From a virus, in the IMG/VR virus record IMGVR_UViG_3300025141_000754, positions 1 to 23,839 of that record: DNA of 23,839 bases; one strand, 5' to 3'. The translations under genes and the position numbers were made by a program. Position 1 is the first letter of the stretch. Each line of letters opens with the position of its first letter. Positions 1-8,325 of this stretch are shown in pieces. The notes below the pieces were generated by a model. That model was not told the DNA's origin. It saw only the letters and a program-made list of their open reading frames with translations, and made no database searches.

Positions 1-270
1 GGCACTGCCATCTAAATATAGGTCAGTCCTAGCATTACCCGCGCCATTGTTAATTTGGAAATTTGAAGAGTTGGCAGCATTATTATCCATTTCAAATATC
101 TGGTCACCAGAAGAAGTCTCCATCTCCATAGTGTTACCGAGATTAATTTTACTGACATCAATGGCTGCATCAGATGCTACATCCGCATTAGCAATCGTAC
201 CGTCAAGAATCATAGTAGTGGTTACGGTATCTGTTCCACCACCTTGTGTTGATGCAAAATTATTTAACAT
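1..270 (-). CDS. Virion fibre/appendage-type protein, N-terminal part (cut by window edge)
   Basis: The first 90 codons of a protein that runs off the left edge. The N-terminus is rich in Ser, Thr, Asn, Gly and Asp, with no membrane segment. It contains the phrase ILDGTIANADVASDAAID, a short repeated beta-type pattern often seen in phage tail-fibre and appendage proteins. It lies 11 nt beyond the stop of the adaptor gene, in the leftward late operon, where tail or appendage genes are expected. The ATG at 270 follows GAGGTAATTAAAA. The family is inferred from style and position only; the C-terminus that would define it is missing. Confidence 0.6.
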   Translation of the reverse strand, partial: MLNNFASTQGGGTDTVTTTMILDGTIANADVASDAAIDVSKINLGNTMEMETSSGDQIFEMDNNAANSSNFQINNGAGNARTDLYLDGSA

Positions 271-281
271 TTTTAATTACC

Positions 282-911
282 TCACGGGTATCCGCCAGTG
301 TTCATAACCCGTAGTTGTGAACCTGAGTGACGATCTTTGTTGTCTTGATTTTGTATATCGCCTATTGCCTTTTCAAAGGCCATCCCCCATAGTTGAACCC
401 TCTCATCATTCATAATAAAGGGTTCTGCTTCCAATAATGTACCGTATAAGTACACATCTGGGTTATTAGTCAGCATATCATTTGTGGTTGCTGAGTCAGA
501 CAATGCAGTAAAGGTCTTGTAATAAAGCATTGATGTAGTATAAACAGCATCTGGGTTTGGACCCAATCTTACATTATCCGCAATAATTGTGAAGACTTCT
601 GGTTTACCCTTGCTGCTTCCTGCCCATAGTCTCGTCATCATTTCTGGCGTAATATAAGCCAGTGGCGTTAATGGGTCAGTCGTGAGATGAAACTCCTTCA
701 TCTGCACAAATCCAGTAGGCAGGGAATATTCCCTTGTTCCAGCAGTAGTAGAGATTGCCGTAGATACAGTCTCCATATCCCTTATACGGAGAATACGATT
801 AAATCGAGCCTCCGCCAGAGCTATAAACTCTGGTATCCGATCAGTCAGATCACTTCTGTCTAACCAATTAGCAGTTGCTGTTTTTAATTCCGCGAAAGTC
901 GATATTGCCAT
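282..911 (-). CDS. SU10-like head-tail adaptor protein
   Basis: A 209-aa protein beginning MAISTFAELKTATANWL. The pattern of N-terminal helices (ANWLDRSDL, RIPEFIALAEARFNRILR), then TREYSLPTGFVQMKEFHL and LYYKTFTALSD, is typical of the adaptor that sits under the portal in SU10-like and related podoviruses. In assembled virions this protein forms the ring joining portal to tail nozzle. The length is usual for the family. The neighbours support the call: capsid protein and small neck genes upstream, a fibre-type gene downstream. The ATG follows AAGAGAAATTAA. The family is recognised by eye and not aligned. Confidence 0.7.
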   Translation of the reverse strand: MAISTFAELKTATANWLDRSDLTDRIPEFIALAEARFNRILRIRDMETVSTAISTTAGTREYSLPTGFVQMKEFHLTTDPLTPLAYITPEMMTRLWAGSSKGKPEVFTIIADNVRLGPNPDAVYTTSMLYYKTFTALSDSATTNDMLTNNPDVYLYGTLLEAEPFIMNDERVQLWGMAFEKAIGDIQNQDNKDRHSGSQLRVMNTGGYP

Positions 912-921
912 TTAATTTCTC

Positions 922-1524
922 TTAGTGTAAGGCTAAGTACCCATACCGACGGGGGTATGATGGATACATTACTCCTAAAGGGATACCATCCCCATGAAAC
1001 TTTACCAGTGGAGATTCAGACGGGATATAGACTTCGATTCCTCTGCCACGGGCAAACCCGATAAGGTATTCCATGTTTGGTCGTTGGTAAGCGAACTCAG
1101 AAGTATGGGAAGGATCGCCGGAAATCAACTCAACATCATCCATGTCTACTCCCCAGATGCCAATCTTTTTCGCTCCCTCTGCTATTGCCAGACCCATCAG
1201 GTAAGATATGGATGAATTAAAATAATCCAGACCAAGGTAATCTACTACCCGTTCAATAGGGTATCTTATTGCATTAGGGATATCATCGTAAGTTGCCTGC
1301 ATATACAGTGGAGTATCCAGCATTTTCAATCGGTCTTCGTATCCTGCCCTTCGTCTTGCCTCTGGTTTCCGCAGAAGTTCAAGCGGGTGGATTTCAAAAT
1401 ACCTGTCAAAATAGGGCCACCCCTCTTCATCCCACGGTAATCCCCATACTTCCCAATCCGGGTCTTCATAAGGTGCGTCATCATGGGTGGAGGGTGCAAG
1501 CCCTACAATCGCTACTTGCCTCAA
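922..1524 (-). CDS. Conserved phage protein of unknown function, Rossmann-like N-terminus, TTG start
   Basis: A 200-aa protein. It opens with a beta strand and glycine turn, MRQVAIVGLAPSTHDDAPY, and later has AEGAKKIGIWGVDMDD, giving an alternating strand-helix look like a Rossmann-type or nucleotide-handling fold. Trp, Tyr and acidic residues are frequent. No catalytic signature is recognised. The only start that keeps the first strand is TTG at 1524, which overlaps the stop of the gene before it as TTGA, with GAGG about 11 nt upstream. Similar proteins occur near capsid and adaptor genes in aquatic phages, but no function is established here. A structural or DNA-processing role cannot be separated. 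Confidence 0.6.
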   Translation of the reverse strand: MRQVAIVGLAPSTHDDAPYEDPDWEVWGLPWDEEGWPYFDRYFEIHPLELLRKPEARRRAGYEDRLKMLDTPLYMQATYDDIPNAIRYPIERVVDYLGLDYFNSSISYLMGLAIAEGAKKIGIWGVDMDDVELISGDPSHTSEFAYQRPNMEYLIGFARGRGIEVYIPSESPLVKFHGDGIPLGVMYPSYPRRYGYLALH

Positions 1525-1829
1525 ACGTGAACAAGCCTCATGGTTACATTAGAACCGCCTACCCTCTGGTGGTGTAAATACTGAGATACACCAGAACCGG
1601 AAAACTTCGGCACGTTTATGAATGTGAGGCCAGCGGCTAATTTCAGATCATTGGCTGTGCTGACAGAGGCGCTCGATGACGATGAGAAGTTAAAATAAAT
1701 TTCTCCGTCCGTATGAATGCCTAATATTTTTGCGGATGTAACATTCGTGGCTGCGGCAGAAGAACCTACTGTTACGACACTCTGCACATCCCACCTGTTG
1801 AAACTACCGTCATCGCTTCGTCTATACAT
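1521..1829 (-). CDS. Small virion-region protein, unknown
   Basis: A 102-aa protein beginning MYRRSDDGSFNRWDVQ. The composition is Ser, Val, Thr and Ala rich with a beta-strand look (VVTVGSSAAATNVTSA, EIYFNFSSSSSASVS) and no membrane segment or cysteine. Proteins of this type between the capsid and adaptor genes are often head-completion, decoration or neck proteins, but nothing here decides between them. AAGG lies 8 nt before the ATG. The stop overlaps the TTG of the next gene. Confidence 0.65.
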   Translation of the reverse strand: MYRRSDDGSFNRWDVQSVVTVGSSAAATNVTSAKILGIHTDGEIYFNFSSSSSASVSTANDLKLAAGLTFINVPKFSGSGVSQYLHHQRVGGSNVTMRLVHV

Positions 1830-1839
1830 GATTTATACC

Positions 1840-2166
1840 TTAAATGTTTGTGGGTGCTACTTTGAAGTATTTGTTATCGGGATCGTTAAGATACCGTGCA
1901 AGCAGTTTGGAGTCTTTTTCAATAGCCCCATTTGTATCTTTCATCCACTGTTCCCATATATTAAATGGAATAGAGGCTGCGTGATGCCACTCCCCGCGCT
2001 TGCCCACGGATAGCTTATCACCATAATCGTTATACCTTCGTTTATTCGCCTCTACAATAGGCTCTGCATCTTGTACAGTATTTATTGTAAACTTATCACC
2101 GGCCTCATCTATGTGTAGATCGGTACGCCTATGCTCCGAATAGCCAACAACTGATTTCTTAGACAT
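1840..2166 (-). CDS. Small conserved phage protein, unknown
   Basis: A 108-aa soluble, charged protein. The N-terminal third (KKSVVGYSEHRRTDLHIDEA) looks beta-rich. The C-terminal two thirds hold HHAASIPFNIWEQWMKDTNG and SKLLARYLNDPDNKYFKVAP, a helical segment with aromatic residues. Its gene overlaps the preceding one by 8 nt. The position in the capsid-to-adaptor interval suggests a virion or assembly protein. No family is named. Confidence 0.6.
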   Translation of the reverse strand: MSKKSVVGYSEHRRTDLHIDEAGDKFTINTVQDAEPIVEANKRRYNDYGDKLSVGKRGEWHHAASIPFNIWEQWMKDTNGAIEKDSKLLARYLNDPDNKYFKVAPTNI

Positions 2167-2371
2167 ACCCTATATTCCCTACTTTCGGTGCGCCATCAGC
2201 AGGATCATTATCAACATATGCCTTCTTTAGCCAGCCTACAGCATCTTGAGGGTCTTTTGCGGTAATGTATTTACCATCTCTACCTTTGGGGGTAGTTGAT
2301 TTCTTCGCAGATTTCTTACCCTTCACCATTTTATTAGCGATGGATTCAATTTCCTTGTCGATATTTTTCAT
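2159..2371 (-). CDS. Small Lys-rich protein, unknown
   Basis: A 70-aa protein with a very basic first half (ANKMVKGKKSAKKSTTPKG) followed by a more ordered WLKKAYVDNDPADGAPKVG. GGAG lies 5 nt before the ATG. The basic tail could bind DNA or a capsid surface, which is a guess from charge alone. It is the first gene after the hairpin downstream of the major capsid gene. Confidence 0.55.
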   Translation of the reverse strand: MKNIDKEIESIANKMVKGKKSAKKSTTPKGRDGKYITAKDPQDAVGWLKKAYVDNDPADGAPKVGNIGYV

Positions 2372-2419
2372 CTATGCTCCATTCTGACTTACTACAATTC
2401 TGTCAGTTAATGTTAAGGT

Positions 2420-2443
2420 TGGGGGTGAGTTGCCCCACCCCCA
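2420..2443 (-). terminator. Hairpin just after the capsid gene (weak terminator or processing site)
   Basis: A perfect 8-bp GC-rich stem (TGGGGGTG with CACCCCCA) and 8-nt loop, 10 nt beyond the capsid stop on the transcribed strand. The sequence after the stem is not a U tract, so it may slow polymerase or protect the capsid mRNA 3' end, not fully terminate. Partial termination here would suit high capsid expression. Confidence 0.45.
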
Positions 2444-2452
2444 GATACTTAT

Positions 2453-3421
2453 TTACGCAGCACAATCCGCAAGGATTCCGCTTGACTTCTCGTTCTTGGA
2501 AATCAAGCCATACTCAGCAAGCAACAACTGCTTATGAGCATCACCAGTTTTCGCAAGTTCGACAGTCTGGAAAGGACGGAGCCAACCAATGGCCCAGAAG
2601 TCCATGTCCAGAAAGAAGACATGCTCTGTAGAGTTCATGTTACGATCACTCACGATTCTGAACGTGCCAAAATCGGAAACATAAACGTCAACAGCGGCTA
2701 TGACATGTGCAGGTGCAGCACCCTTAGTTTCAGTTCTAAGAGATGATACAGACTGCGCCAAGTCAGAGATAGCCTGTTTGATTGCAGGTGGACACAAGAT
2801 CAGATCAGGGTTGCCACCAGCTTCATAGGCATCTTTGATGACATTCTTAATGCCAGCTTCCGTAATAGAAGCAGTGGCACTAGCTTCTGTCATCGCAGTC
2901 GTACCTGATGTACCAGCAGCCGGTGAACCCGATGAGGGATTCATCGACACATAGTTGGTAGCAAGCCACGCAGGAACACCAGCAGTTGTTCTGGCTGTGG
3001 TTGAGTCGCCAGCAGCGCGTACGATGTTCTGAAGCAACATGGATTCCATGTCTCTCTTCATGCGCTTGCCATTTTTAGCCAACTGGTAAGCCTGATGTTT
3101 GCCGTGTCCGGCATAGTTTACAGCGTCATCAGTTCCGGAAGTTTGATTCACGTACTGACTTATCTGGCAATAATTTCCCAATCGCGTTGGAAGTACCCGT
3201 GCGGTGGCAGCAATGCTGTCGTCGCCTTCTACCTTTCTATTGGCCGCACCAGCGGTAATAGTATCAGTCTGCCATTCAAAGAAAGTATTATCAACACTTG
3301 TCTTTGCACAACCTGACATAAAGGGGGTATCCAAGGGCGCGATATTATAAATCACGTCAGATAAATCCTCGCGAATCGCTACGGAACTATACGTCAGTGA
3401 CGTATTTGTAGCAATAGCCAT
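2453..3421 (-). CDS. Major capsid protein, SU10 (DUF5309) type
   Basis: A 322-aa HK97-fold capsid protein. The start MAIATNTSLTYSSVAIREDL and the following DVIYNIAPLDTPFMSG and FFEWQTDTI are the typical N-terminus of the SU10 major capsid family. The GRMKRDMES-like spine-helix region and the C-terminal beta part (VSDFGTFRIVSDRNMNS, VFFLDMDFWAIGWLRPFQTV) also fit. The length is usual. It follows the scaffold gene directly, and GGGAG lies 8 nt before the ATG. A strong hairpin follows the stop. Four small genes separate it from the adaptor gene. Confidence 0.85.
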   Translation of the reverse strand: MAIATNTSLTYSSVAIREDLSDVIYNIAPLDTPFMSGCAKTSVDNTFFEWQTDTITAGAANRKVEGDDSIAATARVLPTRLGNYCQISQYVNQTSGTDDAVNYAGHGKHQAYQLAKNGKRMKRDMESMLLQNIVRAAGDSTTARTTAGVPAWLATNYVSMNPSSGSPAAGTSGTTAMTEASATASITEAGIKNVIKDAYEAGGNPDLILCPPAIKQAISDLAQSVSSLRTETKGAAPAHVIAAVDVYVSDFGTFRIVSDRNMNSTEHVFFLDMDFWAIGWLRPFQTVELAKTGDAHKQLLLAEYGLISKNEKSSGILADCAA

Positions 3422-3436
3422 TTATTTATCTCCCTA

Positions 3437-4462
3437 TTAAGAATTAAACATATCTTCCAGCAAACTAGCCGCATCATCGACGTGACCTGATTGCCTTAGA
3501 CGTTTCATTTTGGTAGTACGTTTCTGTTTTCCTGCATCAGCCTTGGTTCTTGGTGAACCTGCGCGAATTACCCGTGGCTTGTTTTTCACCTTTTTCTGAA
3601 CTACATCAGGTGAAGAAGCCTTATCGAACTTCATGGCTTTATATAAAGTCATTAAAGACCTATGGTCTAACAAAGAACCAATCTCTTCAGATGTGTATCC
3701 TTGCGATAAAGCGTATGATTTAATTTCGCTACCTAGTTTCTGACGTGATTCAGCCTCTCCCCATTCAGGAAGTGCGCCGACCAATTTCCCGTGTTCTTCT
3801 TGTAGAACACGTTGATGGGTTCTTTGCGACTCCTGTTGATAGGCTTCGTGAGCTTGCTGCTGTTGGTATTGAACTTGCCTAACCCTTTCTTGCGTTTCCC
3901 GCAACTCATCCCTTTTAGTTATATATTCAAGCGGATTTTCGTTCTTTAAGGATTCCCAATCTACGGTGGCAAATTGGTCCAAAGCGCCCATAGAGTTTTC
4001 AACCACGTTTTGCAGGGCATTAACGTATTGCTGTCGTTCTGTCTGAATCTGCTGAACCTCTGTGCTCCATTGATTATGGTGTGCTTCGATATTCCGCCGT
4101 TGTTCGGACAGTTCTTGTGTTTTACGAGTATAATCTGAGTGCCGGGAATATCCCTTCAGAAGTTCGTCAAGGGGTATTGTATGCTCTTCACCATTTATGG
4201 TAACAGCATATAAGTCCTCTCCTTCTTCTGCCCGGTTATCAGTTTCTTCGGAGTCTTCTTCAGACTCTTCAGATTCCTCTTCCAATGATTCGTCTTCCTC
4301 TACAGGTTGAGACTCTTCTTCTTCCGCAGGTTCGGCCTCCTCAGTTTCCGGTGTTTCCCCTTCGGGTTCCGTCATTTTGAGTAGTGCCTCTTGTGCTTCC
4401 CATAAACTACCGGGTTGCGTTTGTTCTTCATGTGCTTGCGGGGCTTCTTGCTTTTCCGCCAT
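3437..4462 (-). CDS. Capsid scaffolding protein
   Basis: A 341-aa hydrophilic protein. Residues about 30-80 are strongly acidic, with runs of Glu, Ser and Asp. Residues about 85-115 (TINGEEHTIPLDELLKGY, then SRHSDYTRKTQEL) give the helix often seen in phage scaffolds. A long Gln/Glu-rich coiled coil runs to about 215, and the C-terminus is basic (KKVKNKPRVIRAG, KQKRTTKMKRLRQ), the usual capsid-binding end of a scaffold. It lies between portal and major capsid genes. AGGA is 8-9 nt before the ATG. No protease domain is seen, so cleavage would need another protein. Confidence 0.8.
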   Translation of the reverse strand: MAEKQEAPQAHEEQTQPGSLWEAQEALLKMTEPEGETPETEEAEPAEEEESQPVEEDESLEEESEESEEDSEETDNRAEEGEDLYAVTINGEEHTIPLDELLKGYSRHSDYTRKTQELSEQRRNIEAHHNQWSTEVQQIQTERQQYVNALQNVVENSMGALDQFATVDWESLKNENPLEYITKRDELRETQERVRQVQYQQQQAHEAYQQESQRTHQRVLQEEHGKLVGALPEWGEAESRQKLGSEIKSYALSQGYTSEEIGSLLDHRSLMTLYKAMKFDKASSPDVVQKKVKNKPRVIRAGSPRTKADAGKQKRTTKMKRLRQSGHVDDAASLLEDMFNS

Positions 4463-4477
4463 TTTTTAATTCCTCTA

Positions 4478-4726
4478 TCAGATTAATGGATGTTGCTCGT
4501 CAAGAATCTTGTTCATGTGTCCTGTTTCTATAATGGACGTTAAATGACCATGAATCCTGTCAAGCAGTCGCATTGCAAGCCAGATTGATTCTCTAGCTTG
4601 CAAATCTGCTGAACCGCTATTACTCCATCGGTTCATTAAATCTTCCTTTAGTACATCAAATGCTTCTTGAAACAACGGGTTTTCGAGAAGGGCATTTGCC
4701 CTATGCTCCCTTAGTTCGTTATCCAT
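4478..4726 (-). CDS. Small head-region protein, unknown
   Basis: An 82-aa, mostly helical protein (ANALLENPLFQEAFDVLKED, ARESIWLAMRLLDRIHGHL), soluble and slightly acidic. Its ATG is 7 nt after the portal stop with no clear Shine-Dalgarno, suggesting re-initiation by ribosomes finishing the portal gene. Small helical proteins at this place between portal and scaffold are common in phages with P22-like portals, but their job is unknown here. Confidence 0.6.
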   Translation of the reverse strand: MDNELREHRANALLENPLFQEAFDVLKEDLMNRWSNSGSADLQARESIWLAMRLLDRIHGHLTSIIETGHMNKILDEQHPLI

Positions 4727-4733
4727 TTAAATA

Positions 4734-6707
4734 TTATGTTGCTCCTATAGCTACTGCTCGTTTCTGTTCACGTTCAAGTTGAAGTTCAGCTACCTTTAAC
4801 TGTGCATCTACAGCAGAATCCTGTGCATCCTGTTGTACTTTCTGGGCTTTGATCTGTACATCAGCAGCCTTGATCTCAAGTTCCTTATGTTTGATCTGCA
4901 TCTCCATCTGAGCCATCTGCTCTTGTGGGGATGGACCCTGATCCGGTACTTGGCTTGGGTCAGTCAGGTAGTCACTTACATTCTGGAATCCCATAGCCTT
5001 GACAAGGGCGGAGCCAAGATTGTACATATTCTGTTCATTTACAATCTTTAGGCCGCCCTGCATTGATTGAGATGCGAATTGGATCATTTGAGACAGGTGC
5101 ATCATCTGCTGATCCTTATTACCCTGTCCTAGAGCAACAGATACGGTGCAGTCATACTTGTCGTTCCATACATTGGGCCGTACAGGAACCCACTCGTTAC
5201 GGAGCATGACTACTCTCTGCTTATCTTGGTTCTTATACAAAAGGGTGTATATGGTAGCCATTAAGTCCTTTACGCCAGTCTCTGCAAAGTTACGGGCGAT
5301 GAGTTCTACACGACTCTGGGCAGCAGACATCACGGCGTTGACGGCAGTAGCAGTCGTATGAGACGTTAGGGCGTTATCGTTCATGCCCTGAGACATCTTG
5401 GAAACACCTGCTCTGGATTCCCTTACCCCGTCCAGATACTCAAGCATTTGGAAGGAGTAGGGTTCCAGAGGAGGGGTGGTGAGGGGCGTTACAGCGTTTG
5501 GGGATTTTACCCTGACTACTCCGCCGGGTCGTTGCGTGAGCAGGTCATCGAGATTCGCTTGCCCTTCCAATACGGCATAGCGCCCAAAGTTCTGGTTGTA
5601 CATATTATCCATGAGGTTACGCATCAGCGTACTCTTCATCAACTGCAAGTCCATTACCAGATCAGCTATGGATAGACCAAAGAACTTGTGCGGTATCTTT
5701 ACTGGGGTTAGAGAGACAAAAGGTACAGCATCTATCTCGTCGTTCTCAAGGACTTTATTACCTACTGTACAGACCTTTCTTAATTCAGCAATGCCATCCC
5801 CATCGAAATCAGTCTTCAGGAATGATTCGTGCAGCCAGTATAATTTTAATGCGTCTTCAGGTTCTGAGTCTCTAAAGCCAAAGTGATTGCTCTCATCGAA
5901 ATCAAACCTTGCGGATCGTTCACCAGAAAAGGCATCAAAGTCCTCTTCTCCTCCACCCAGTTCGTCTGAATCTAAATCTTCATCTGGATACATCTCTCTT
6001 AGTTCAGATAGGGTCTTCTGAACCCTGTGACATACAAATCTAGCATTCTGTATGTCCTTCGCATCCCTTGCGATAAGGAATTCAGAAGGGGGTACGTTCT
6101 CAATCCGTATCCTGCCGTTATAGTTTGTCCGCTTGATTACTATGTGGTGGCCTTCGGATGACATCTCCCCGTAAGCACCCTCAGCGGTATCTCCGGGGGC
6201 GGTATGCTCTATAACCTCTACTTCAGGGTCATTCAGTAAAACAGCCAGTTCATCCTCAGTGAGGTTCTTATACTCCTCTCTCTGGGATTCGTCTGTCTCA
6301 TCCCACCAGACTTTGACGATACCGTTCTTGGATAACAATGCATCTGTAAACCAAGAATACATAATTTCCCAGCCGGGATTGTCTTTTGTAAAAACGTAAT
6401 TAACGTAATCTGTAGCCTGTTCAGCCATCTTTACGTCTTCTGGTCCATGAGGATTGAACTTAACCATTTCATCCCCAGACGCAAACACTCGCATAAGCGA
6501 TGGTTTTATCCACTCTATAGTATCCTGAACGGTCGAATCCACGAATTGAGAACGTCCCTCTACCTCGTTACCGAAAGGAAGTCCGTGATAATATTCCATA
6601 GCCTTTTCGCGCTGCGCTGAAATAGTATCTCCATATCCTAAAGAGTCTGTTATTTCACTCTTTATTCTGGATACCAGTTCTTCTTCAGTGATTTTTTCTA
6701 TCGCCAT
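4734..6707 (-). CDS. Portal protein, P22/SU10-like
   Basis: A 657-aa portal protein that forms the dodecameric DNA gate at one capsid vertex. The N-terminus (SLGYGDTISAQREKAMEYYH, then SQFVDSTVQDTIEWIKPSLM) is the classic start of the P22-type portal family, followed by FFGLSIADLVMDLQLMKSTL in the clip/stem region and RAGVSKMSQGMNDNAL near residue 450. The C-terminal 90 residues are Gln/Lys/Glu rich (QEQMAQMEMQIKHKELEIKA), a predicted coiled-coil barrel. The length is normal for the type. Its ATG overlaps the terminase stop by one base (TAATG), so translation is probably coupled. Confidence 0.88.
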   Translation of the reverse strand: MAIEKITEEELVSRIKSEITDSLGYGDTISAQREKAMEYYHGLPFGNEVEGRSQFVDSTVQDTIEWIKPSLMRVFASGDEMVKFNPHGPEDVKMAEQATDYVNYVFTKDNPGWEIMYSWFTDALLSKNGIVKVWWDETDESQREEYKNLTEDELAVLLNDPEVEVIEHTAPGDTAEGAYGEMSSEGHHIVIKRTNYNGRIRIENVPPSEFLIARDAKDIQNARFVCHRVQKTLSELREMYPDEDLDSDELGGGEEDFDAFSGERSARFDFDESNHFGFRDSEPEDALKLYWLHESFLKTDFDGDGIAELRKVCTVGNKVLENDEIDAVPFVSLTPVKIPHKFFGLSIADLVMDLQLMKSTLMRNLMDNMYNQNFGRYAVLEGQANLDDLLTQRPGGVVRVKSPNAVTPLTTPPLEPYSFQMLEYLDGVRESRAGVSKMSQGMNDNALTSHTTATAVNAVMSAAQSRVELIARNFAETGVKDLMATIYTLLYKNQDKQRVVMLRNEWVPVRPNVWNDKYDCTVSVALGQGNKDQQMMHLSQMIQFASQSMQGGLKIVNEQNMYNLGSALVKAMGFQNVSDYLTDPSQVPDQGPSPQEQMAQMEMQIKHKELEIKAADVQIKAQKVQQDAQDSAVDAQLKVAELQLEREQKRAVAIGAT

Positions 6708-8212
6708 TAAATAATTCCATAATTCTTGTATTCTACGTCATTCGTCCATGACGGGTCTTCGCCAGCTACGGCAAAGCGTTGAGATTGGAAGGCGTACCTT
6801 GTTGAAGACATGAGATCATCTCTCAGAGGAACTACCTTGTTGTCTTTCCTGTGATACATCCTGAATTCTTCAAACCAGTCAGAGAGTGTAGAAAATACCT
6901 TGAATTTCTCACCTTCTATGGCTTGTAACATAGCCATCAACCCCTCTTCTATTGAGTTTGAGCCTTTATTGTTTCCCAATGCAGGGGGATTAGTAAAATG
7001 TTCCAGTAGGAAATTGCACCCTAGACTCCTATACTGGTCAGCCAAGCCGGGATTACCCATAGAATCTCGTCTATTACCGTCATGGGGATAAGCAACGGGA
7101 ATAAAATGGGGTCTAGTGCGTATAACTTCGGCATGAATGGACGGGGAGGCTTTAGCCGCCCTGTAACAGTCGTAAACATAGAACACATCCTCATCCCTGT
7201 CTATTGCACACCACACAACAGCCGTAGGATGGTCCCATCCAAAGTCTATTGCAGCTATTCTAGGCCAATGCGACTCTATATGAATCGGATCGACCATTAT
7301 TTTCTCCTCACTGAGAGGGAATACAAGGCCAGAACCTATAGAAGGTCTGCCATAACGCCTCATTTCACGCTCATGGGGGCTATATGAGGACAGAATCTGC
7401 TCCATGACAGCTTCGTTCAAATGACCCCTTTTACCCCTCATTGAGAGGGTTTTCTCTGAAGCATCGTCCCAAGTAGCGTTATTCAGGGACTGTCCGGGCT
7501 TCAGGTCGTTCATAAAGGAGGCAACAGTCTCTGTCATGCCTGATTCTGGCGTAAATGTCATGTAAACCATGCCCTTACGGTCCAAAGTTCTAGTTACAGC
7601 TTGACTATAAAGTTCTCTTGATGGTTCCTCGTCCAACCATACGCAATCCACACTCCTTCCCTGCCACTTCTCTATGCCCATCTCGTAGGCTTTGAAGAAT
7701 AAAGAAGAGTTCCCACCGGAAACGTGCTTGATTAAAGCCACGCTTTTGGCGTTGGGAACGCCGGGCTTCCTTTCGGTCTTTATTATATGCTTTTTCGGTA
7801 TAGTACCGGACCCGAAAGCCTCTGGATCATCGGGGGAACCCAATAATTCAAATTGAACGATGTCTCTAGTTGTCTCGTTTGAGACACCACCAGCCCATCC
7901 TACAATGGGTTGGTAAAATCTCCTGCCTCTCCACCACTCTGGATAAAGCCCTGTCAGGTGGTATGACATTTCCATGCTACCGCAATAGGACTTACCTATG
8001 CGGTTAGCAGCCATCAAGAGTCTCTGGTTAGCCATAGACCCTGTTTCGTGAAAAGCTAGTTGATAGGGGTACGGATCATAGTTGTCGATCCTGTTGTATC
8101 GTTCCCTCTGTCTTATCTCCCTAGCTATTTCAACTGCTTCTTCTAGTTCTTCCTTTGTAGCCGGAGGCATGAATTGCTTTTTGCTGCCTCTCTGCACTCT
8201 TTCTACTTGCAT
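6707..8212 (-). CDS. terL: Terminase large subunit (packaging ATPase and nuclease)
   Basis: A 501-aa motor that drives genome packaging at the portal and cuts concatemers. Walker A is AANRIGKS at residues 68-75 and Walker B is CVWLDEE at 190-196. The coupling motif region MTFTPESG is at 218-225. The RNase H-like nuclease follows, with AAIDFGWDHP (Asp323), AYPHDGN (Asp378) and a last acidic pair at 465-466 before SSTRYAF. GGAA lies about 7 nt before the ATG at 8212; Met15 has no such site. The first 83 nt overlap a 50-aa gene in another frame. The portal gene follows by one-base overlap. Confidence 0.92.
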   Translation of the reverse strand: MQVERVQRGSKKQFMPPATKEELEEAVEIAREIRQRERYNRIDNYDPYPYQLAFHETGSMANQRLLMAANRIGKSYCGSMEMSYHLTGLYPEWWRGRRFYQPIVGWAGGVSNETTRDIVQFELLGSPDDPEAFGSGTIPKKHIIKTERKPGVPNAKSVALIKHVSGGNSSLFFKAYEMGIEKWQGRSVDCVWLDEEPSRELYSQAVTRTLDRKGMVYMTFTPESGMTETVASFMNDLKPGQSLNNATWDDASEKTLSMRGKRGHLNEAVMEQILSSYSPHEREMRRYGRPSIGSGLVFPLSEEKIMVDPIHIESHWPRIAAIDFGWDHPTAVVWCAIDRDEDVFYVYDCYRAAKASPSIHAEVIRTRPHFIPVAYPHDGNRRDSMGNPGLADQYRSLGCNFLLEHFTNPPALGNNKGSNSIEEGLMAMLQAIEGEKFKVFSTLSDWFEEFRMYHRKDNKVVPLRDDLMSSTRYAFQSQRFAVAGEDPSWTNDVEYKNYGII

Positions 8213-8282
8213 AACATTTTCCGGATTTCCCGTATTTCCATCCTTTGTTCCCGTTCTTTAGTTTACACCTCTGAATAGGCAT
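8130..8282 (-). CDS. 50-aa basic, Cys-containing phage protein overlapping terL
   Basis: A 50-aa peptide starting MPIQRCKLKNGNKGWKYGKS and continuing GKCYASRKSAE. This matches a widespread family of tiny phage proteins (MPI.RC..... G.KYGKSGKCY) of unknown function found beside terminase genes. The reading frame extends upstream to 8474, but the family start fits the ATG at 8282, with AGGA about 11 nt before it. Its last 83 nt overlap the start of the large terminase gene in a different frame. It has two cysteines and many Lys/Arg; metal or nucleic acid binding is possible but not shown. Confidence 0.65.
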   Translation of the reverse strand: MPIQRCKLKNGNKGWKYGKSGKCYASRKSAERQQKAIHASGYKGRTRRSS

Positions 8283-8325
8283 TAGTCGAAAAGTCCTATT
8301 GTTTTGTGCCACATCTTGTGAGGCA

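Noticed and set aside
4833-5886. Several 70-96 aa plus-strand frames within the portal gene
   Set aside because: They are antisense to a well-recognised portal gene, lack ribosome sites and have shadow-frame composition.
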